From Hydractinia symbiolongicarpus (lineage: Eukaryota > Cnidaria > Hydrozoa > Anthoathecata > Hydractiniidae), in assembly GCF_029227915.1 (NCBI RefSeq), contig NC_079882.1, positions 14,346,501 to 14,410,500 of the forward strand: a stretch of 64,000 nucleotides of DNA, written 5' to 3'. Within the stretch, counting starts at the first letter, position 1; each line of letters begins with the position of its first letter. The notes under the pieces are model-generated. The model saw only the letters and a list, made by a program, of their open reading frames with translations. It did no database searches and was not told the DNA's origin. The translations under genes were made by a program, and so were the position numbers. Shown here in pieces: positions 31,457 through 40,304 of the stretch.

Positions 31457-31851
31457 TTATAAGTATTTATATGCAACAAAGCCTAGCAGAGACAATGATC
31501 CAAGGATGAACGTGAGTTCACCATCTTGTTGCTTTTGAAGGGTACGTAAGAATCTTTCAATTGCGGGGCCTTGTCTGAAGCGATATAGAATTTTTGCATG
31601 TCGTCATCGAGCTCGCAGACGCTTTTGCCTGCCTTTATCTGCAGTTCCCGCTTTTCGTTGAATCAATCGAGCTTATCCTGCCTATCCCTGATCCACTGGG
31701 TCTGGGCTGCATTGAGCTTTTCAACGGCCTGGTCATGCCGTTTACGCTCCGCTTCGTCGTGTCCCGAGAACTTGCTAAATAGATAATTTAACTCACTGAA
31801 TGCTAATGCGTTGATCGCCGCACTTGCAACAATAACAGTTATTGTCGCCAT
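31457..31851 (-). pseudogene. Small conserved membrane protein, broken, element G
   Basis: It starts MATITVIVASAAINALAFSELNYLFSKFSGHDEAERKRHD at 31851 (read in parts), and has TGA where the paralogues have Trp (IDW in B and E). It continues FNEKRELQIKAGKS and FYIASDKAPQLKDSY, with a shift near 31545. Its ATG lies 7 bases after the start of the HNH stop box AATAAAGAC. Confidence 0.7.
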
Positions 31852-31857
31852 GTCTCT

Positions 31858-32493
31858 TTATTCTGAAACGAAACGATTGCCCTTTGACATGTTTTCATTT
31901 GCCCACATGTGTTGGGTGTTGGTGTAGTGCAATCTCCTACCAACCTCAACAAGCGTCGGATCATCGCCATTTTCCTTATATTCAATCGGTACCTTGTGAT
32001 CGATATGCCACCCCTTACCATAATTGTCTCAGGTCATCCCCTCAGACAACTGAGCTTCAATATGGACCCGCAGCGTAGCCATGTCGCACCCGAGATACGC
32101 CTGAGAACTGAGGTCCTTGTTTCCCTTCAGGACCTGGAAGGTTTGGCTTCTTACACCACCAACCAGATGCCCAGCAGGATCGCATATAGGGCATTGCCGC
32201 CTTTTTTTGGTGTTTACAGATGCTTCCACCACCACATTCTTTACATATTGATCTTCGCCTTTCATGACGGTAAAAATTGACCACCGTTGCACCCTTTGCA
32301 TTGGTATTTCAACCTTGCATTCTTTACAGTGACCCCTCTGCCTTTCATGGGGGCACTTTGTACGTTCACGTGACGCTTTGCTAGTATTTAGGCATTTGAT
32401 GCACATTTTTGTTAGTTGACCATTTCCTTTAATCCTGAAACCGTCCAAGGATAAAAGGTGTTTACAGTTTGAACACTTACATTTTCCTTCCAT
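31858..32493 (-). pseudogene. HNH endonuclease-like gene, single nonsense change, element G
   Basis: It is the best preserved HNH copy. Start at 32493: CKCSNCKHLLSLDGFRI, CIKCLNTSKASRERTKCPHERQRGHCKEC, then CPICDPAGHL. An in-frame TGA at 32029 falls in the GMT-stop-DNYGKG stretch, where related HNH proteins usually have Trp. The same frame continues with the catalytic HIDHKVPIEYK and HYTNTQHMWANENMSKGNR to TAA at 31858-31860. It sits between capsid and small membrane genes, unlike the other copies, which suggests transfer by its own activity. Confidence 0.75.
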
Positions 32494-32501
32494 TTGTTTT
32501 T

Positions 32502-32551
32502 GTGGGTTTCACTCGTTTTTGCCCTTAGGGACAAACACGAGTGAAACCCAC
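32502..32551. terminator. Perfect 15-bp hairpin between capsid and HNH genes, element G
   Basis: GTGGGTTTCACTCGT pairs with ACGAGTGAAACCCAC around a 20-nt loop. It lies just upstream of the HNH start and at the capsid gene end. No copy was found in the other elements, so it may have come with the HNH gene. Confidence 0.65.
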
Positions 32552-32554
32552 CAT

Positions 32555-33693
32555 TTAATACATTAAGCTGAGCGTCTTGAAGTAGGTAAACATAGCACAT
32601 AAAACCCCGGTTCCGTCGGCCTTTTTAGTCATGTGCAGCGTGATACCGTCACTAAGCCTCCTCAAAGGTGTACCACTACCATGCAGGGTATCGTCGGGAG
32701 AGGCTCGAAAATTGATGAATAGCGCATACCTTTCATTGAAAAACTGTCCAATTGTTATATTGTTATCATGGACACCGAAAATGTTGACAATCTGTTCCAA
32801 ATAATCTTTGGGAAGCATAGCGTGTGAGTAGAGCTCATTAGGTTCCCCTTCCACCGCCACGCTTATCCGCTCAATCTTGGGGTTGTAGAAGACTTAATTG
32901 ACACAGGCAAAAGGTTTCAATTTTCCAGGATCTATGAAGAGTAACAAAACACCTTTTAGACTCTTGGCCGGTTTATATAGCTTGAGGTTATATGAGGTGT
33001 CAGGCTTTTTCATTGTGACTACCTTGCTAGGGAGTATGCGTTCGTAGGGCAAGGCAAAACGACTATACCTTGACATCTTGGCACTTGCCAGGCCTTCATG
33101 GGTGATCTTGTCAAACTCGAGCTTTATAATGCTAATTGTATAGGCTCCATCCGCTGCCTTGACCGCCGTAGACTCTGATGCTGCCGTCCCTGCATCTTTG
33201 ATGACGTCACCGTAAAGTGCGAAATGCAGGACGAAGTACAGCCTGTCGTGGAGTCCTGCCGAGTAAAGCGGGAGATCTCTTGTCAACTCGAACATCTTGC
33301 CCAGTGGTATACAAAAGGTGTTGCCATAGGCTGCGGCGATACCCTTTTTTTCATCCGTCCCAACGTGATCACTAGCCTTGACTTGTAGGGCACTGATGGT
33401 CCCATCATTTGGATTAATGCCTTCTAGGATGAGGTTGTTGTCCCTATCACACTTGGGTAGCCAGAGATCCCGGTATACTGCCAGGATGTTGAAATCGCTA
33501 ATATTCTGTACCTCTTCGCCTTCCAACGTAATGCGCAGGTTCCGCAACAGGCTTTTGCCTATATTACTGACAATGGTACGCTTTGTATTGGTCCCGTCAC
33601 CGTCAGGTCAAATAAGAGCTTAAGACTGCCGGGAAAAATGACATCGTTCTGCTCCATGTTGGGAATATCCACGTGGAGGTCTTGATTCTGATT
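32555..33693 (-). pseudogene. mcp: Major capsid protein, 5' truncated by a SINE, element G
   Basis: The sequence begins at NQNQDLHVDIPNMEQNDVIFPGSLKLL near 33690 and follows the family with shifts near 33600 and 32900: LWLPKCDRDNNLILEGINPNDGTISALQ, MFELTRDLPLYSAGLHDRLYF, YSRFALPYERIL, VFYNPKIER, MTKKADGTG, YLLQDAQLN. The first roughly 45 codons are missing, replaced by a GATA-repeat SINE tail at 33694. Confidence 0.8.
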
Positions 33694-34075
33694 GATGGAT
33701 AGATAGATAGATAGATAGATAGATGTGCATATTTTACATGGCTAGCCTCACAAATATCGAGGGATATACCCTGTCTATTATTTCCAGGAGGGGCTATGGC
33801 GTAGATGGAGAGTCCTAGAGTATTTAATGCTCATTTTGAGCTACGCAGACCCAATTAGAGCCCGCGCTCTACTAGACAACTCCCGGCAACATCCAACGGC
33901 CCACACAGTGTGCCATCTTCCCATTTTCCCTCACATGGCTTGGGTTAACCCGGGGCTATGGTAACATTCACTCGCCCATGTTGAATCGCCGTCAAGAGGA
34001 ATCGAACCCCGGTCTCCCGCACAGAGTACGAGAGCTATGATTGAGGGTATGTGGCTTATCTAAACCCTTTGCTTC
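33694..34075 (-). mobile_element. tRNA-derived SINE with (TATC)n tail
   Basis: On the minus strand an RNA polymerase III B-box (GGGTTCGATTCC) is read near 34012-34001, preceded by GTGCGGGAGACC. An unrelated body follows, and the 3' end is a (TATC)n run at 33697-33725. It separates the capsid remnant from the coiled-coil remnant of element G, so it inserted into the divergent gene pair. An A-box could not be confirmed. It is not a functional tRNA gene, because no cloverleaf could be drawn. Confidence 0.6.
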
Positions 34076-34181
34076 CTTCCCTTGAATCCAAAAAGCTGCT
34101 TCGTTTTTGCGCATGGGTCCAGAGTCGTTCGGAATGTGCTCATGATTATTATATAGGTGAAAATCTTCTAAATAATGAGAT

Positions 34182-34580
34182 GCCGATGAACCCAGTGATA
34201 TGATCTTGGGGAGGAGGAGGAGGAGGAGGATAAGGGTGGTGGTAAGGATGATAAATCAGATGATGGTACGCAGCAACTCCCTAGAACACCGGGACTTCAA
34301 CGTCCGGAAAACAACGGCGGGGAGGTGCATTTGATAGAATGATGAAGACTAAACTAAAAAAGGAGGTAATCGAATGTTACAGGCGACTTATTAATAGTAA
34401 TTGGAACCTGGGACCTCTGGATGAAACCCGGATAGATATAAACCTAACTAATGGTAACTGCAAGCGTGAAGGAGAACAGCTTTTTATCAAACACTACTTT
34501 TTCGCGGCTAAAGGTTTCGCTGCTAGTTTTAGACCAATCAGAACGCGGTTAACCAATGTAAACAATGAATTTGGCAGCTA
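34182..34580 (+). pseudogene. Coiled-coil/glycine-rich protein, 5' remnant, element G
   Basis: ATG 34182 begins MPMNPVI, like MPINPIY in B, then shifts. An acidic/Gly stretch and LPRTPGLQRPENNGG follow, then LKKEVIECYRRLINSNWNLGP and NGNCKREGEQLF, which matches NGNFKREGEKLF in F. The similarity fades near 34500, where host-like AT-rich DNA starts. Position and orientation (divergent from capsid) fit. Confidence 0.55.
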
Positions 34581-34999
34581 ATTTATTTTGATGTGAAAAT
34601 TAAAAAGCGTATTCGCCATAGAATTCGCTGTCGAATTCGCCGTTCAATTCGATTCGTGAAGATCCCCCTTAATCCTTCCACTTACTTACCGTTAACAGGT
34701 TTAGCAACAACATGATTCAGACAAAAAAAAATCTATTCTTGAATATAAATTCACGTAGGCTGCAGCGACATTTTAGCACATTAAACGAGGCAAAGGAAGC
34801 CTCATATTACAAAGCTCCATATTAGCATAACAAAAGAATCTTTAACATTTTTTATCGCATTCAAATCTTTAGAAACAACAAGGACACCCAGACAAAAAAA
34901 GATTTGCTCAATGAGTGTTTTTTTTGTCTTGGTGGTGCCAAACACATAGGTTGTGTTATAATAGAGCAAACACTATATGCCCGCGGTCCACTAAATGGC

Positions 35000-35019
35000 G
35001 CCCCTTCGGCGGGGCGCAT
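35000..35019. other. GC-rich 8-bp hairpin in AT-rich DNA
   Basis: GCGCCCC and GGGGCGC flank TTCGGC. It is isolated in AT-rich sequence and not near any recognised gene; probably part of a repeat. Confidence 0.5.
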
Positions 35020-35927
35020 TAATACTCATACTAACATTTAAAATTTTCTAAAATTGTAAAGTGGAGTGGGCTATAAAAATACTTCTTGTTCGAAACCATA
35101 CTTTTTGCTAAAAATGAAATTAAAATAAACCCTTGAATCTTGCTATAATATTTTTAGGTTGGTTTGATAATTTTGAGTCAAAAATATTTCCACTATTACC
35201 ATAGCATAGGTCCTGATTTTCTGATTTTAGTTGTTTTCAGGGACACCGGTAAACGATTCTTGACAGTATATCAATTTTGACAAAGATAGATCTGCAAAAA
35301 ACATTATGAGCATTTCTCATGATTAAAATAGGGTCTATCTAAACAAAAATATGTGCAATGCTTAATTGGTACAACCAAGTTTTCTATTTTCTTATATCAC
35401 AGAAAGCTACTTTGCCAATAAAAAACTCGCCACATTCAATTTTTTACCATATGGCATCTTTTTGTGGGTTGAGCGGGTTGATTAAACCTGCCTTTGCAGG
35501 AATACGGTTAAGGTATTATTGAAATTTATAGATTTCTCAGAGATGCTAGCTTCCCCCTTCACTTTTATTTATATTCTTTTTCTTAAACAAATTCATTAGT
35601 TTAAGTAAATATTTAATAAATATTTGCAAATAGAGTCCCCAAAAATATACATATTTGTAGGATTTATTCTTGTGCATCTGATTTCAAACACGTTGAAAAA
35701 GTTGAGCTAACTAATAGCTAATTGTAAACAAAATAACAAGCTAAAATACATAAAGATAGCTGCTTTCAGCACGTCTGCAGTAAATTGTTCATCACCTTCT
35801 ACGTGCTAAGCAGATTAACAACCTTGTTTTAGCTAGCTTAACTAGCTAGCTAAGCTACAAACAATTGCTAAAAGACAGGACTGTTGTTTTTATTATTTCA
35901 GCAGTCTACTATTCTTTCTTAATGTGC

Positions 35928-36640
35928 TTTAATAGGGAAAATTTTTCAGGGATTAAATTTCGTGGTTTAACTCATCCGCGAAATTTTAGCATTTCGCGGG
36001 GACTTTTTTTTTCGCGGATAAGACATGATCTAACTTTTCGGGGAGACTTACTTTGCCAATGAGGTCGTAATAGCATTTTTTTTAAAGAAAGTAAAATAGG
36101 TTGTCTAAACGGTTTGGGCCGAATAGCATTATCTCATCAACCCTCGTTACACCGGTCAATTCTGCACCGACCGAGACAAAATGTAGTTTTGCATTTTAGT
36201 TCAAAGCTCTTTCAACACAACTGTAACGTCATGTAGAATAAGCACAACAAAATAAAAAACGAAAGTAAACTCTAATTAAATCCAAAAAAAGCTGATTCTT
36301 CATCCGTTACATCTACTACTACTATTTCACTTTCAGGTGTAAGGAACTTTCATCCGTAAGGCTGGAAAGAGAACTCAAATTCGGTTGATCATCTGTAATA
36401 GAAGCTGGGAGCAACGGATTGATATCCTTGAAAGGATCAACTGATTCGAGACCTTTGTCAGTTTTGCCTTATCTTTTCATCTTCAGTACTTGGTTAATTA
36501 ATCAAGCCTACAAAAAAGGAACCCTCAGACTTTAAAAATAAAGAAAAAACAAAATTTAAAATTTCGCGGATTAGGCAAAATTTTTGTGGGGACAAATTTT
36601 CGCGAATGGCCTGTTTTCAAATTTTCGAAGGGACATATTT
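35928..36640 (+). repeat. Dispersed TIR repeat R1, left copy, 3' truncated
   Basis: It begins CTTTAATAGGGAAAATTTTTCAG near 35928 and continues GGATTAAATTTCGTGG. From 36054 to about 36640 it matches 56976-57560 closely (TGAGGTCGTAATAGCATTTTTT, then GTTTGGGCCGAATAGCATTATCT). Its outer end is the inverse of the end near 57610-57650 of the right copy. It looks like a non-autonomous DNA transposon. Confidence 0.6.
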
Positions 36641-36964
36641 TCGCAGTACCCCAACCTCGATACCCGGACAAATTGTCTCTTTTTGAAGATCGGACGGCGA
36701 GGCGAAAATGGCCCTGGTGGGGGCTGGTCAAAAATCTTTGATTTTCGCAGATTAATGCACTCGTGTCTCGTTTATCAGGAATTTTATACTTCCTAGTCTT
36801 TGGTAATCGAGTTTCAATTTAATTATTAGGGTCTGGATTTTATCGTGATCGATAAAAATAGAACTTTTTAGTGAAGACTGGACCTTGAAGGCTTTAGGTC
36901 GTGATGGCTCTAACGTATATGGATATTTTAAAGTGATTATCTTTCGCATTAAATAATTAAATTT

Positions 36965-37431
36965 TTCAGTTTTGCCTGAAACCAAAGCAAGTCATATGTT
37001 TGGAAGCTTTGCCTGTTCTGCCTACTGGATTTGGAAAATCAATTATTTCTCATTTACTTGCTGATCTCTTCCCAGTTAAAAATGAAAAGAATATTGTTTT
37101 GGTCATTGGCCCTTTAACTTCCATTATAAATGATCAGGTGAAATACTTGAATGGGATTGTTTTTTCTGCTGCTGTATTGAACTTGGAACAGAGGATGTTT
37201 GAGGCAGATGAGAGCTTGTTTGGAAGTAATGATGCAGTGGAGGACGACGATGATGATACAAATATTACAATTGATTGTGGTATTAAAAACGGAGATATTA
37301 AGATTTTATTTGCCCATCCAGAATCCTTTTTATCTGATCAAGGGCGTTCAATATTAAGGAGAAAAATTTATCTACAAAATGTGGTAGCTTGCGTGGTTAT
37401 GAAGCGCATTGTGTTGAAATGTAGTAAGTAA
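36965..37431 (+). pseudogene. RecQ-like helicase fragment (likely transposon-derived)
   Basis: The stretch LKPKQVICLEALPVLPTGFGKSIISHLLADLF carries a Walker A variant (TGFGKS). VLVIGPLTSIINDQVKYL then resembles helicase motif Ia, and ILFAHPESFLSDQGR motif Ib/II approaches. A DEAH-type block (EAHCVEM) is only readable in a shifted frame near 37400. It is a fragment of the kind of RecQ-like helicases found repeated in cnidarian genomes. An acidic DDDDDT insert lies at about 37240. Confidence 0.55.
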
Positions 37432-37590
37432 ACTAACTCTAGCTGGCTGTTCAGGAATATAGATTATAAAATTATAAAAAAACTTTGGTGGATTTTAAAA
37501 TTAATTTTATAAAATAATAATGAAGTACTGTAGGTAGGTATGTATATAGCACATATCATATGAAATATTTAAAAAAACTGAATATATACA
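37432..37590. other. Short AT-rich spacer before element C
   Basis: No feature was recognised. Homology to the element C virion gene begins at about 37591. Confidence 0.4.
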
Positions 37591-37859
37591 GGAGTGACAT
37601 AACCCAATTCCAAAAAGTGCTACAACATGCCCGAACTCCCGTTAATTTTGCCGTCATGCCCAGCCTGGACATGTTGCCTTCTGATATGAACCTGTGTATA
37701 GGTAAAATTGAGGGGTACAACAACAATATCTTGATCGCGCCTGCAAATGTAAACGTTGGGGTCCAGATTGACGTGAATAACAAGCCTATTGCGAAGCCTA
37801 CGGAGCGGGCCATCAAATCACCCCTAGGCATATTATCAAGCCAACGCCTAAACAGGCTA
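37591..37859 (+). pseudogene. Virion-like anchored protein, 5' side of the B insertion, element C
   Basis: It matches residues of the 380-aa B protein: ITQFQKVLQHARTPVNFAVM, MLPSDMNLCIGKI, GYNNNILIAPANV, LNNKPI-like VNNKPIAK. It is cut at 37859 by element B, after a GGCTA that is repeated at 56565-56569. The C-terminus continues at 56570-56732. The 5' two thirds of the gene are absent. Confidence 0.8.
37855..37859. repeat. Target-site duplication GGCTA, left
   Basis: GGCTA immediately precedes the left TIR and recurs immediately after the right TIR at 56565-56569. Five bases fits integrase-mediated insertion; 6 bp is usual for Polintons, and the sixth base does not match here. Confidence 0.75.
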
Positions 37860-38065
37860 ACACATAGAAAGTGGAGCTCTCTAGCGCACTTTCGACTTAT
37901 CGCCGTTTTTTGAGTCAAACTCTAATTTCAAGGGTCTAGCGCAGCACTGTTTCCTCGCTATATTGATCCTCTGCGCAAAGGGTCAATACCGCGGACAATT
38001 ACCGCTGTGCTGCAGCACTCTCGTACGAACGCAATATTGTGACCCTGGTTGGGGTCACAACATAA
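37860..38065. repeat. Left terminal inverted repeat of element B (206 bp)
   Basis: It starts ACACATAGAAAGTGGAGCTC and ends GTCACAACATAA. It is the reverse complement of 56359-56564 apart from about two bases (CTC versus CCT near 37920). It contains internal palindromes such as GCTGTGCTGCAGC and TTGTGACC...GGTCACAA. Confidence 0.9.
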
Positions 38066-38074
38066 TAAAGAGAA

Positions 38075-38881
38075 ATGACTTGGTTCAAGAATGCAATCAT
38101 GGAACTTCCAGCTCTCAATGGTCACATCGAGATTGTTAAACTGTGCAAAGAGTGGGGTGCGACAGACTTTAATTGGGCTCTACGAAATGCAGCTGAAAAT
38201 GGTCACATCGAGATTGTTAAACTGTGCAAAGAGTGGGGTGCGACAGACTTTAATTGGGCTCTACGAAATGCAGCTGAAAATGGTCACATCGAGATTGTTA
38301 AACTGTGCAAAGAGTGGGGTGCGACAGACTTTAATAGGGCCATTCTTATTGCAGCTCTCAATTGTCACATCGAGATTGTTAAACTGTGCAAAGAATGGGG
38401 TGCGACAGACTTTGATTGGGCCATGAACCTTGCAGCTGAAAATAGTCACATCGAGATTGTTAAACTGTGCAAAGAATGGGGTGCGACAGACTTTAATGGG
38501 GCTCTAGAAAGTGCAGCTGAAAATGGTCACATCGAGATTGTTAAACTGTGCAAAGAGTGGGGCGCGACAGACTTTAATTGGGCTCTAGAACTTGCAGCTG
38601 AAAATGGTCACATCGAGATGGTTAAACTATTCAAAGAGTGGGGTGCGACAGAGTTTAATGGGGATCTAGAACTTGCAGCTGAAAATGGTCACATCGAGAT
38701 TGTTGTATTGCTGCGTGGTTTTGATGTCATTCATGATAAATTGCTGCGGCATCATCACAAGCGTAATTTTTATGCAAAACTATGGAATGAGGTACTGCCA
38801 GTGGCGTGGCATCCGGATTGATTTTGGAATTGGTGTGTAGATGAGGAAGAGAAGCGCGAGATATCTAAATTATGGAAGTAA
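38075..38881 (+). pseudogene. Ankyrin-like 27-aa repeat protein with WHPD tail, one internal stop, element B
   Basis: ATG 38075 follows ATAATAAAGAGAA. Eight repeats of 27 residues (81 bp) read NGHIEIVKLCKEWGATDFN then WALRNAAE; the DNA of the units is nearly identical. Such short ankyrin-like repeats are known from large DNA viruses. The tail is LWNEVLPVAWHPD, then TGA at 38819-38821, then FWNWCVDEEEKREISKLW in the same frame to TAA 38879-38881. The same tail motif ends the DUF4116-like proteins of E and F. A role in protein-protein contacts, perhaps with host factors, is inferred. It is the first gene inside the TIR. Confidence 0.75.
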
Positions 38882-38931
38882 TGTCCAGTATTTTGATCCT
38901 GGTTGAGGTTTAAAAAATCTATAATAAAGAG

Positions 38932-39252
38932 ATGCCTTTCCTATCTGCAGAACAATTTGATGCCTTGAAATCAGAACACGAGAGTATTATGAAGTGGCGT
39001 GATGTTCCCACTGGAATCATATTCAAAATTGAGTATGTTGAAGAGATCAAGACCAAAAAAGGTGATGCAACTGTCATCACATTGATCGATTGTGATGGTG
39101 AACCATTTCAAGCATGGGCAACGAGTGTACTGAGAGAAGCTTTGATAGGTCGAACGGGTCAGATGTTCATCAAGTCACTGGGAAAGAAACAATCTACGAA
39201 GAATCCTGGTCAATTTTACTATGATTACGACCTTGTGGAAGTGGAAGACTAA
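38932..39252 (+). CDS. OB-fold-like protein, possible single-stranded DNA-binding protein
   Basis: It is 106 aa and intact, with ATG 38932 after TATAATAAAGAG. A helical start (SAEQFDALKSEHESIMKW) is followed by alternating beta-type segments with TGIIFKIEYVEEIKTKKGDATVITLIDC and QAWATSVLREAL, then FIKSLGKKQSTKNPGQFYYDYDLVEVE. The pattern and the Lys/aromatic content resemble small OB-fold ssDNA-binding proteins of viruses. It sits where E and F have the unrelated LSDxIPxNKGKD-family gene. Function is inference. Confidence 0.5.
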   Translation: MPFLSAEQFDALKSEHESIMKWRDVPTGIIFKIEYVEEIKTKKGDATVITLIDCDGEPFQAWATSVLREALIGRTGQMFIKSLGKKQSTKNPGQFYYDYDLVEVED

Positions 39253-39329
39253 AAAAAAAAAAAGTAATCTTTTGTGACTGGAGACAGTCACAAAAAATAA
39301 CGAAAGCCTGGCGCTGTTCACATAAACAA

Positions 39330-39596
39330 ATGGACAAACTGCGACAAGAAGCTAAAGCCTTAGGTCTCAAAGGGTACTCTACGCTGAAGCGAATAGACCT
39401 TATTGAGGCCATACGCAAGGTCAAGTATAAGGATGCGTCGACACAAACGGACGGACCGTACTGCGAGCCTTGTGCTAAAATTGCATGGGAGAAAAATCTA
39501 GCTCAATATTTGAGGGATCTCGCTAAAAAACAGCGACGTGTCGTACATGATGGCGACTTGCTCATAGATCAAGATACGGGAGAAGTGATCGTCTAG
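39330..39596 (+). CDS. SAP-like small protein, intact, element B
   Basis: It is 88 aa, beginning MDKLRQEAKALGLKGYSTLKRIDLIEAIRK (read as two blocks), then the invariant KYKDASTQTDGPYCEPC and the helix KNLAQYLRDLAKKQRR, ending DQDTGEVIV. The stop TAG (39594-39596) lies inside the convergent-end hairpin. A DNA-binding role is suggested by the SAP-like start only. Confidence 0.65.
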   Translation: MDKLRQEAKALGLKGYSTLKRIDLIEAIRKVKYKDASTQTDGPYCEPCAKIAWEKNLAQYLRDLAKKQRRVVHDGDLLIDQDTGEVIV

Positions 39597-39618
39597 TATG
39601 TTGACCAACATATTAGAC
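39591..39618. terminator. Convergent-end hairpin including a stop codon, element B
   Basis: GTCTAGTATGTTG/CAACATATTAGAC. The TAG stop of the (+) gene is part of the stem. Confidence 0.7.
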
Positions 39619-39638
39619 TTTGTAAGCAGGTGGAGACT

Positions 39639-40304
39639 CTAAGTAGCGCTGACATACTGCGCAGATTGCAGTTTTTTAAAAATTTCATCTTTAGCTTCTT
39701 GCCTGCCTTGTGCTAGCAACTCTGCGCGTTCATTATCGTTGATGGATTTCACAGCTTTTTTCGTTCGTTGTCGGATCTGCTCCTTGAGTACCATGTAGCG
39801 CTGTTTTTCCTGCATGATCCATGTAAACTCGTAGTCTGAAATTGTACCATCTTGGATCGCTCTGGAGATCTTATCGTAAACAGTGTCTAGTTTTGATTCA
39901 GCTAGGAGTTTGATGCATTCGTGCTTGTGCACCTTGTGCTCTAGTCGCTTCGAGGCATTCTTCAAACCTACCTGGCCCATGCCCACTGCAAGAGCCGCGA
40001 CTTCAAGGCCAATTGCTATGGGGGTTCCGAATCCGGTTGCATGCGTGGCAATACCTGCTGCGGAGGTGATGACAGTTACAGCAATCATGCCATGATCAGC
40101 ATAGCGAAGCCCCATCCCCCAAAGCTTGAACTTTTTGTAGGGTTTTTCTCTCTCTTTGATCTCAGACCGCAGGTACTGCTCGATTTCTTCGATCTTTTTT
40201 AGTCTGTAGACCTGACTTTCTTGCTCCTGCGGAGCCGCCAGGCGATCAGGCTCCTGCTCAGGCGCACTTGGCGGCAAAGTTGGGTAAAGCTTCATATCTA
40301 CCAT
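39639..40304 (-). CDS. Membrane plus coiled-coil virion-like protein, intact, element B
   Basis: It is 221 aa. Proline-rich start (MKLYPTLPPSAPEQEPDRLAAPQEQ), then a charged helix, a Gly/Ala-rich membrane segment (VITSAAGIATHATGFGTPIAIG, read in part) and a long C-terminal coiled coil (EKQRYMVLKEQIRQRTKKAVKSI) ending LQSAQYVSAT. The ATG at 40304 directly abuts the upstream gene stop (TAA then ATG). Its N-terminal DRLAAPQEQE comes from the GC-rich mini-repeat found only in element B. Function unknown; I place it with the virion genes because of synteny. Confidence 0.7.
   Translation of the reverse strand: MVDMKLYPTLPPSAPEQEPDRLAAPQEQESQVYRLKKIEEIEQYLRSEIKEREKPYKKFKLWGMGLRYADHGMIAVTVITSAAGIATHATGFGTPIAIGLEVAALAVGMGQVGLKNASKRLEHKVHKHECIKLLAESKLDTVYDKISRAIQDGTISDYEFTWIMQEKQRYMVLKEQIRQRTKKAVKSINDNERAELLAQGRQEAKDEIFKKLQSAQYVSAT

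Larger units (their letters stand above)
34582..36964. other. Non-element DNA with dispersed repeats, no intact gene
   Basis: AT-rich DNA without supported coding regions. It holds a GC-rich hairpin GCGCCCCTTCGGCGGGGCGC at about 35000-35019 and a TIR-type repeat (35928-36640). A second tract of TTCGCGG-type motifs is at 36560-36760. Confidence 0.5.

Noticed and set aside
31663-32040. TGA where paralogues have Trp (31663 region and 32029), hinting at a UGA=Trp code
   Set aside because: Other lesions in the same elements are TAA and TAG at Gln, Lys, Glu and Tyr positions, frameshifts are common, and the intact genes use TGG for Trp. Pseudogene decay explains it.
33990-34045. Possible tRNA gene on the minus strand
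   Set aside because: Only a B-box is convincing; no acceptor or anticodon stems could be paired. It fits the head of a SINE.
34339-34581. 34339-34581 as an independent host gene
   Set aside because: NGNCKREGEQLF matches the coiled-coil gene of F and the position fits element G.
38110-38700. Regularly spaced repeats that might suggest a CRISPR array
   Set aside because: The repeats are contiguous 81-bp coding units of an ankyrin-like protein without unique spacers, in a eukaryotic context.
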